Shown here in pieces: positions 1-5,126 of a stretch of 8,965 nucleotides of DNA; position 1 is the stretch's first letter, and the number at the start of each line of letters is the position of its first letter. Below the pieces are notes generated by a model. The model was not told the DNA's origin. It ran no database searches and worked only from the letters and a program-made list of their open reading frames with translations. The DNA lies in assembly GCA_002431905.1 (NCBI GenBank), contig DJER01000026.1:6076-15040 (forward strand), read 5' to 3'. Both the position numbers and the translations under genes were made by a program. The DNA comes from Christensenella sp. UBA5893. GTDB taxonomy: Bacteria; Bacillota; Clostridia; Christensenellales; UBA1242.

Positions 1-129
1 TTTTGGGCAACTCATTCAAAAGAGGAACGTATGAAAAAAACAATGGAAGACGAAAAATTTATTGAAGATTATGCAAAAGCACACGGACATAAATTGACGA
101 TTATTGGGAAAAAGGGAGATAATAAATAA
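1..129 (+). CDS. C-terminal end of an unidentified protein (5' end outside window)
   Basis: The frame is open from the first base and reads 42 residues, beginning FWATHSKEER and ending GKKGDNK, before a TAA at 127-129. The visible tail is hydrophilic and rich in Lys, Glu and Asp, with a short hydrophobic patch (KLTII) near the end. No family is recognised from so short a piece. The last base of the stop codon is the first base of the next start (TAATG), so the two genes are probably cotranscribed and translationally coupled. An alternative reading is a complete 32-residue small gene starting at ATG 31, which has AGAGG at 21-25 upstream. Because the frame stays open to the window edge, a truncated longer gene is preferred. 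Confidence 0.55.
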   Translation, partial: FWATHSKEERMKKTMEDEKFIEDYAKAHGHKLTIIGKKGDNK

Positions 130-1121
130 TGAAAAATGTTATTATCGATTCTTGCGTGTTTTTTCATATGTTAAAAGCAAACAAAGTTTACAAAGAAAGC
201 GGGATTTATGGTCTTGAGGAATATATAAATTTATCAAATCAAAATTTAAAAACTCTAAAAGATGCAATTTCTGGGTTAATGACTAATGATTTTATAAAAA
301 ATAATTTGCAAGGTCAAACAAAATTTGGTAATGTGATAGATTCTTACAAAACTTATATAAGAAGTAATTTGGCAAATGCAAAAAGGTCAATAGCTTCAAT
401 GCAAAGTCTTTTGGAAGGAAAGATAATTGGCAAAGACGGAAATGTAAAAACAGTTGAAGTAACTCCAGAAAGAAAGGCAATGTGGCAAGAAAAGTTAAGT
501 GAAGCAATAAATAGCGTAAACGAACTATCAAAAAATGTTGAGTTGTTTGACAAACTTGCAGAAGAATACAAAGATAGATACCAACCTAATGTTTGTGCCA
601 ACTTGTACAAGAAAATGATAGAAGGTAAAGTCAAATTCTCTATTGTTGGCGATTCTTATCGTGAGATATTAAATCACACCAAAGAAAATGCAACAAATTC
701 TGACACCTTTAAATACTTTAACCCAAATGATGTAAATAGTTTGCTTGATGAATGCACAATACTTGGAGTGGGAACAGCAAAAACACTTGAAGACATAGAA
801 AACTTGTCAGAACAATATAGAACCAGACAGTCGAAAACAGGATCTTGTATGGATGGCGACATTAACTCACTAAAAGTATATGGCGATTCAAGAATAATGG
901 CAGAAGCGAGTATCGCTGGTTACGACTTTGTAACGCTCAATGAAAAAGATTTCATTACTGACAAATCAAAGAAACTGGGAAACGATTTCATAAGACAACA
1001 TATTCAAAAAGTAAATAAACAAAATCAAGATATAGCGACAAATGTTGGGGTGTATGCACCACACGAAATAAACAAAATGCTTGATTTGTCAAAAAGTATA
1101 AACATGGAAGCGAGTGCATAG
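129..1121 (+). CDS. PIN-domain protein (probable Mg-dependent RNase) with a large helical insertion
   Basis: The ends of this 330-residue protein look like a PIN-like nuclease. It opens with a strand carrying Asp7 (NVIIDSCVF). A second acidic residue, Glu179, lies in SYREIL. The C-terminal core has GDSRIMAEASIAGYDFVTLNEKDF-type signature elements at residues 252-275, with Asp253, Asp266, Asn271 and Asp274. These fit the four-acid metal site of PIN RNases, though the assignment is by eye. Between the first and second acidic residues lie about 145 extra residues (about 20-165): two long charged helices (about 67-95 and 113-150) separated by a probable beta hairpin near 97-112. Typical PIN toxins are about 130-150 residues, so this is more than double. 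AAAGGGAG at 111-118, ten bases before ATG 129, supports the start, which overlaps the upstream stop by one base. An intrinsic terminator follows at once. No signal peptide or membrane segment is seen. It could be a toxin-like nuclease or an RNA-processing enzyme; the target is unknown. Confidence 0.75.
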   Translation: MKNVIIDSCVFFHMLKANKVYKESGIYGLEEYINLSNQNLKTLKDAISGLMTNDFIKNNLQGQTKFGNVIDSYKTYIRSNLANAKRSIASMQSLLEGKIIGKDGNVKTVEVTPERKAMWQEKLSEAINSVNELSKNVELFDKLAEEYKDRYQPNVCANLYKKMIEGKVKFSIVGDSYREILNHTKENATNSDTFKYFNPNDVNSLLDECTILGVGTAKTLEDIENLSEQYRTRQSKTGSCMDGDINSLKVYGDSRIMAEASIAGYDFVTLNEKDFITDKSKKLGNDFIRQHIQKVNKQNQDIATNVGVYAPHEINKMLDLSKSINMEASA

Positions 1122-1124
1122 TAG

Positions 1125-1153
1125 AAAAGGAAAACGTGATGTTTTCCTTTTTT
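1125..1153 (+). terminator. Intrinsic terminator of the PIN-gene unit
   Basis: A perfect 11-bp stem, AAAAGGAAAAC (1125-1135) with GTTTTCCTTTT (1141-1151), closes a five-base GTGAT loop. It ends in a T run and begins three bases after the PIN stop codon. It separates the upstream genes from rpoB, so rpoBC must rely on its own promoter. The stem is almost all A-T outside the GG/CC core, so termination may be partial. Confidence 0.85.
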
Positions 1154-1180
1154 ACAAATATCGACAAAATTTTTTATAAT
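1151..1180 (+). promoter_or_regulatory. Possible second (distal) rpoB promoter
   Basis: TTTACA at 1151-1156 and a consensus TATAAT at 1175-1180 are separated by 18 bp. The -35 hexamer overlaps the 3' end of the preceding terminator. In such AT-rich DNA a TATAAT match can arise by chance, so this is offered as a weaker companion to the promoter at 1206-1234. Confidence 0.35.
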
Positions 1181-1205
1181 ATTAAAAAAACTTTTTCAAA
1201 AGTGA

Positions 1206-1234
1206 TTGACAAAAATATTTAAAATAGTTATACT
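1206..1234 (+). promoter_or_regulatory. Strong sigma-A-type promoter for rpoBC
   Basis: A perfect TTGACA (1206-1211) and a TATACT -10 box (1229-1234) have the ideal 17-bp spacing. Transcription should start at about 1240-1243 (A/A/G/G), giving a leader of about 175 nt before rpoB. This is close to the housekeeping consensus, as expected for a highly expressed core polymerase operon. It lies downstream of the terminator at 1125-1153 and is the best candidate for the main rpoBC promoter. Confidence 0.85.
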
Positions 1235-1326
1235 TTTCCAAGGAATATTATACGAGATAGTGATTAAGTTTATATATTCTAACTAAATATACTGAATAAC
1301 AGGCAACAATCACAGAGGGGATATCT

Positions 1327-1368
1327 GTGCAATTTTGCTTGTTGTTTTCATGTAAATTCGCTATGTAA
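1327..1368 (+). CDS. Candidate 13-residue leader peptide ORF in the rpoB leader
   Basis: A GTG at 1327 opens a frame of 13 codons, MQFCLLFSCKFAM, ending in TAA at 1366-1368. GAGG/GGGG at 1315-1320 stands at a usable distance of about 6-8 bases and could serve as the ribosome binding site. Its G-rich part lies in the loop of hairpin 1, and the GTG is in the 3' arm of the inner stem. A ribosome on this ORF would melt both leader hairpins. The peptide is hydrophobic with two cysteines and matches no leader peptide I know. An ORF this short can occur by chance, so confidence is low. Confidence 0.2.
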   Translation: MQFCLLFSCKFAM

Positions 1369-1400
1369 TCAAAATCTTACACAGTAGTAAAAGAAAAATC

Positions 1401-1408
1401 AAGGAGAG
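1401..1408 (+). promoter_or_regulatory. rpoB ribosome binding site
   Basis: AAGGAGAG ends eight bases before ATG 1417. It fixes that start over a second in-frame ATG at 1429, which would be about 20 bases from the site. Confidence 0.9.
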
Positions 1409-1416
1409 TAGAAATT

Positions 1417-4400
1417 ATGCAACACCAAATGCCAGCACTTAAAAAGATTAAATGTGGTAAAAATGAAAGATATTCTTTCGCAAAACTTGATGAAATCGCA
1501 GAATTGCCAGACTTACTTGAAATTCAGAAAAAACCTTATGCTGAATTTTTAAGCCATGGAATTTATGACATTTTACAAGAACAATCACCAATCACAGATT
1601 ATAGTGGAAAAGCAAAATTATATTTTCTTGATGTTGATATGACTGAAAAGCCAAAGTATGACATCAGAGAATGTAGAAGAAGAGGAATGAGTTATGCTCA
1701 ACCACTAAAAGTAAAAGCAAGACTTGTGATTGAAGATAGTGGAGAGGCAATCGACCAAGAAGTTTATCTTGGAGATATCCCACTTATGACTGATCAAGGG
1801 TCATTTATATTCAATGGAATTGAAAGAGTTGTTGTAAGTCAAGTTCAACGTTCTCCAAGTGTTTATTTCACAAGAGATAAAGACGATAACACAACACTTC
1901 GTGGACAATTATATCCAAACCATGGTATGTGGCTTGAAATTGAACAAGGTGCAAACGAAGTCCTAAAAATCGTTTTGGACAGAACTCACAAAATTACATT
2001 AGGATTGTTCTTAAAGTGCTTTGGTTACACAAATCAAGAAATCATTGATATGTTTGGTGGTCACAGACTTATAAAACAAGTTATTGAAAAAGAACCACAA
2101 ACAACGCAAGATGAAGCATTGATTGAACTTGCAAGAAAAACTCGTCCAGCTGATGTTCCAAATGCTGAAAGCACAAGAAACTACATCAATACATTGTTCT
2201 TCACAGATGCTTACTACAACATTAATCGTGTTGGTAGATACAAGATGAACAAAAAGCTTTCTATTGCAACAAGAATCACAGGACAAAAGAGTGCTCAAAA
2301 CATCGTTATTGATGATGAAGTCGTTGTAAAAGCAGGCGAAAAGATTGGTGCAGAAGTTGCAAGACAAATCCAAGACAGCGGTATCAATGAAGTTTATATT
2401 GAACTAAACGGAAGAAATCACTTGGTTCGTGGAAACAATCGTGTAAAATTAAGCAAAGTTTTCCCTTGCAAAGAAGAAGAACTTGGAATAAACGAAGATG
2501 TTTACTATCCAAAACTTGTTCAAATCTTAAAAGAGAACAAAACAAAAGAAAAGAGATTGCAAGCAATAAAAGATAATGCCAAAGACCTTATCATCACAAC
2601 ACTTACAATGGATGATATCTTGGCAACAATTAGTTACTATCTTGACTTACTTGAAGGTATTGGCGAAGTTGATAATATCGACCACTTGTCAAACAAGAGA
2701 GTTGCATCAGTTGGCGAACTTCTTGGTAATGCTTTCAGAGCTGGCATTAAGAAACTTGGTTCAAACATAAAGGAAACATTACAAGGAAAAGAACTTAGTG
2801 AAATAACACCATCACAAATTGTAAACCCTCGTCCAGTAAACAAGGCATTAAGAGATTTTATCGCACAATCACAATTGAGCCAACTTATGGATCAAATTAA
2901 CTCACTTAGTGGGTTAACACAAAAGCGTAGATTCTCTGCAGTTGGACCAGGAGGTGTTAAGAAGGAAAGAGCAAGCGCAGAAGTTCGTGATATTCACTAC
3001 ACACACTATGGTAGAATTTGCGCAATTGAAACACCAGAAGGTCAATCAATTGGACTTATTAACACACTTGCAGCATATGCAAAAATAAATGACTATGGAT
3101 TTATGGAAACACCATATAGAAAAGTTGACAAAGCAACAGGTGTTGTAAGTAAATCTTATGAATACTATATGGCTGATATAGAAGACGATTACTATATCGC
3201 TCAAGCAGTTGAACCACTTGATGAAGAAGGCAAATTTGTTCATCCACGTGTTCTTTGTAGATTTAGAAATGGTATTGTTGAAGTTCCAAGAGAAAGAGTT
3301 GACTATATGGACGTAAGCCCAAGACAATTTATTTCTGTTGCAGCATCACTTATTCCATTCCTTGGAAACGATGACTCAGCCCGTGCACTTATGGGATGTA
3401 ACATGCAACGTCAAGCAGTGCCAATTTTAAGACCAGAAGCTCCAATTGTTGGAACAGGTATGGAAAGATCAGTTGCCAAAGATTGTGGCGATATGATTGT
3501 TGCAAAAAGAGCAGGAACAGTTAGTTATGTTAGTGCCGACTTAATCAAAGTTATCGCAGAAAATGGCGAAGAAGATGAATATAGACTAATAAAATTCCAA
3601 AAAACAAATGCTGATACATGTAATAACCAAAAACCAAATTGCGTAAAAGGTCAAAAAGTTAAAAAAGGCGACCTTCTTGCAGATGGTTATGCAACACAAA
3701 ATGGCGAACTTGCACTTGGTAAAAACGTCCTTATCGGTTATATGAATTGGGAAGGATATAACTACGAAGATGCTATTCTTATTAGTGAAAGAATTGTAAA
3801 AGAAGATGTTTACACATCAATTACACTAAAAGTTGAAGAAATGCCTTGCAGAGCAACAAAACTAGGCGATGAAGAAATCACAAGAGATATTCCAAACCTT
3901 GGTGAAGATGCTTTAAAGAACCTTGATGAAAGAGGTATTGTTAGAGTTGGTGCAGAAGTAAGACCAGGAGATATCTTGGTTGGTAAAGTTACACCAAAGG
4001 GCGAAACAGAACTTACGCCAGAAGAAAGATTGCTTCGTGCAATATTCGGCGACAAGGCAAGAGAAGTAAGAGATACATCACTTCGTGTAAAACATGGTCG
4101 TGGTGGTGTTGTAGTTAATGTTGAAGTGTTCTCAAGAAAGAACAAAGATGAACTTGAACCAGGAGTAAATATGCTTGTAAAAGTGTATGTTGCTCAAAGA
4201 AGAAAGTTGTCAGTCGGTGATAAAATGTCTGGACGTCACGGAAACAAAGGTGTTGTTTCAAGAGTATTGCCAGAAGCAGATATGCCATTCTTGGCAGATG
4301 GAACTCCACTTGATATTGTTTTGAACCCACTAGGTATTCCATCTCGTATGAACGTTGGTCAGGTTCTTGAAGTCCACTTGGGACTTGTTGCAGGAACTCT

Positions 4401-5103
4401 TGGATTCAAAGTTGCAACACCAGTATTTGATGGTGCAGATGCAAATGTAATCAAAGATTTGCTTGTTTCAAACAATTTCCCAGAAAATGGTAAATTCCAA
4501 TTGTATGATGGAAGAACAGGTGAACCTTTTGACCACCCAGCAACAGTTGGTTACAAATATATGATCAAACTTGACCACATGGTTGATAGCAAGATGCACG
4601 CTCGTTCAACAGGACCTTACAGTGTTGTTACACAACAACCTCTTGGTGGTAAAGCTATGTTTGGTGGACAAAGATTTGGTGAAATGGAAGTTTGGGCTTT
4701 GGAAGCTTATGGTGCTTCATCAATCCTTCAAGAAATCCTTACCGTAAAGAGTGATGATATTGTTGGAAGAACAAAGACTTATGAAGCAATTGTAAAAGGT
4801 CAACCAATCGCTGAACCAGGAATTCCAGAAAGCTTTAAGGTACTTGTAAAAGAATTGCAATCACTTGGTCTTGACATAAAGATTTTGACAGCAGATAACA
4901 AAGAAATTTCACTTCAAGAACTTTCTAATGATGATTTGGATAACCCAACTCTTGGACATGAAGTTGAAGAAGAATTAAAAGACATCAATCTTGATTTTGA
5001 TAACAACGGACAACATGGTGATGTTGTAACAGAACAAGATATGAACAATAGCACATTAGACACAGATAATATGTTTGATGACTTTGATGATTTTGATGAA
5101 TAA
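1417..5103 (+). CDS. rpoB: DNA-directed RNA polymerase subunit beta
   Basis: This subunit forms half of the catalytic cleft of RNA polymerase and holds the rifampicin pocket. At 1228 residues it is Firmicutes-sized. Visible in order are: the N-terminal rif cluster (RSPSV, 145-149); rif cluster I (about 483-509); fork loop 2 (510-522); rif cluster II (TPEG, 539-542); the link region (DDSARALMG, 652-660); Glu784-Asp785 near the active site; the flap (about 790-925), with no insert after it; active-site Lys936 and Lys944 in GDKMSGRHGNKG (E. coli Lys1065 and Lys1073); and the conserved C-terminal clamp block (MHARSTGPYS to GRTKTYEAIVKG). A strongly acidic tail of about 50 residues follows. Several positions depart from the bacterial norm: Gln502 (E. 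coli His526), Leu490 (Phe514), Ser544 (Asn568), Ser520-Ala521 (Gly544-Phe545) and Ala655 (Asn677). It leads the operon; rpoC follows after 23 bp. The start is set by AAGGAGAG at 1401-1408. Confidence 0.99.
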   Translation: MQHQMPALKKIKCGKNERYSFAKLDEIAELPDLLEIQKKPYAEFLSHGIYDILQEQSPITDYSGKAKLYFLDVDMTEKPKYDIRECRRRGMSYAQPLKVKARLVIEDSGEAIDQEVYLGDIPLMTDQGSFIFNGIERVVVSQVQRSPSVYFTRDKDDNTTLRGQLYPNHGMWLEIEQGANEVLKIVLDRTHKITLGLFLKCFGYTNQEIIDMFGGHRLIKQVIEKEPQTTQDEALIELARKTRPADVPNAESTRNYINTLFFTDAYYNINRVGRYKMNKKLSIATRITGQKSAQNIVIDDEVVVKAGEKIGAEVARQIQDSGINEVYIELNGRNHLVRGNNRVKLSKVFPCKEEELGINEDVYYPKLVQILKENKTKEKRLQAIKDNAKDLIITTLTMDDILATISYYLDLLEGIGEVDNIDHLSNKRVASVGELLGNAFRAGIKKLGSNIKETLQGKELSEITPSQIVNPRPVNKALRDFIAQSQLSQLMDQINSLSGLTQKRRFSAVGPGGVKKERASAEVRDIHYTHYGRICAIETPEGQSIGLINTLAAYAKINDYGFMETPYRKVDKATGVVSKSYEYYMADIEDDYYIAQAVEPLDEEGKFVHPRVLCRFRNGIVEVPRERVDYMDVSPRQFISVAASLIPFLGNDDSARALMGCNMQRQAVPILRPEAPIVGTGMERSVAKDCGDMIVAKRAGTVSYVSADLIKVIAENGEEDEYRLIKFQKTNADTCNNQKPNCVKGQKVKKGDLLADGYATQNGELALGKNVLIGYMNWEGYNYEDAILISERIVKEDVYTSITLKVEEMPCRATKLGDEEITRDIPNLGEDALKNLDERGIVRVGAEVRPGDILVGKVTPKGETELTPEERLLRAIFGDKAREVRDTSLRVKHGRGGVVVNVEVFSRKNKDELEPGVNMLVKVYVAQRRKLSVGDKMSGRHGNKGVVSRVLPEADMPFLADGTPLDIVLNPLGIPSRMNVGQVLEVHLGLVAGTLGFKVATPVFDGADANVIKDLLVSNNFPENGKFQLYDGRTGEPFDHPATVGYKYMIKLDHMVDSKMHARSTGPYSVVTQQPLGGKAMFGGQRFGEMEVWALEAYGASSILQEILTVKSDDIVGRTKTYEAIVKGQPIAEPGIPESFKVLVKELQSLGLDIKILTADNKEISLQELSNDDLDNPTLGHEVEEELKDINLDFDNNGQHGDVVTEQDMNNSTLDTDNMFDDFDDFDE

Positions 5104-5113
5104 AGAAAATATT

Positions 5114-5119
5114 AGGAGA
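5114..5119 (+). promoter_or_regulatory. rpoC ribosome binding site
   Basis: AGGAGA lies in the 23-bp gap between rpoB and rpoC, seven bases before ATG 5127. There is no room for a separate promoter or terminator, so rpoC is read from the rpoB transcript. Confidence 0.9.
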
Positions 5120-5126
5120 AAATATA

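Larger units (their letters stand above)
1241..1416 (+). promoter_or_regulatory. Structured 5' leader of rpoBC mRNA
   Basis: This is the predicted untranslated leader. Hairpin 1 spans 1294-1347. Its outer arms 1294-1306 and 1335-1347 pair over about 13 bp, including G-U pairs. A small internal loop follows, then an inner 6-bp stem CACAGA/TCTGTG (1311-1316/1324-1329) with a GGGGATA loop. Hairpin 2 spans 1361-1384, with eight-base arms carrying one A-C mismatch and an eight-base loop. The segment CTGTG (1325-1329) can pair with CACAG in hairpin 1 (1311-1315) or with CACAG in hairpin 2 (1380-1384), so the two folds compete. No strong terminator is present; only four Ts follow hairpin 1. The structures are seen in the sequence; a regulatory role is inferred. 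It does not resemble the L10 leader that normally precedes rplJ. Confidence 0.5.

Noticed and set aside
129..1121. Calling the PIN gene and its upstream neighbour a VapBC-type toxin-antitoxin pair
   Set aside because: The protein is more than twice the size of VapC, and the upstream gene is visible only as a 42-residue tail without a recognisable antitoxin motif.
1294..1352. Hairpin 1 as an intrinsic terminator or attenuator
   Set aside because: The base of the stem is A-T and G-U rich, the internal loop interrupts it, and only four consecutive Ts follow before CATG.
1241..1416. L10 (rplJ) ribosomal-protein leader upstream of rpoB
   Set aside because: No rplJ follows, and the conserved 23S-like L10-binding elements I recall from Bacillus leaders are not seen.
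2011..2373. Minus-strand open frames inside rpoB and rpoC, such as this one
   Set aside because: They lie entirely within highly conserved coding sequence, have no ribosome binding sites or recognisable products, and have biased, low-complexity composition.
1429..5103. Later rpoB start at the in-frame ATG 1429
   Set aside because: The ribosome binding site at 1401-1408 is well spaced for ATG 1417 and too far from 1429.
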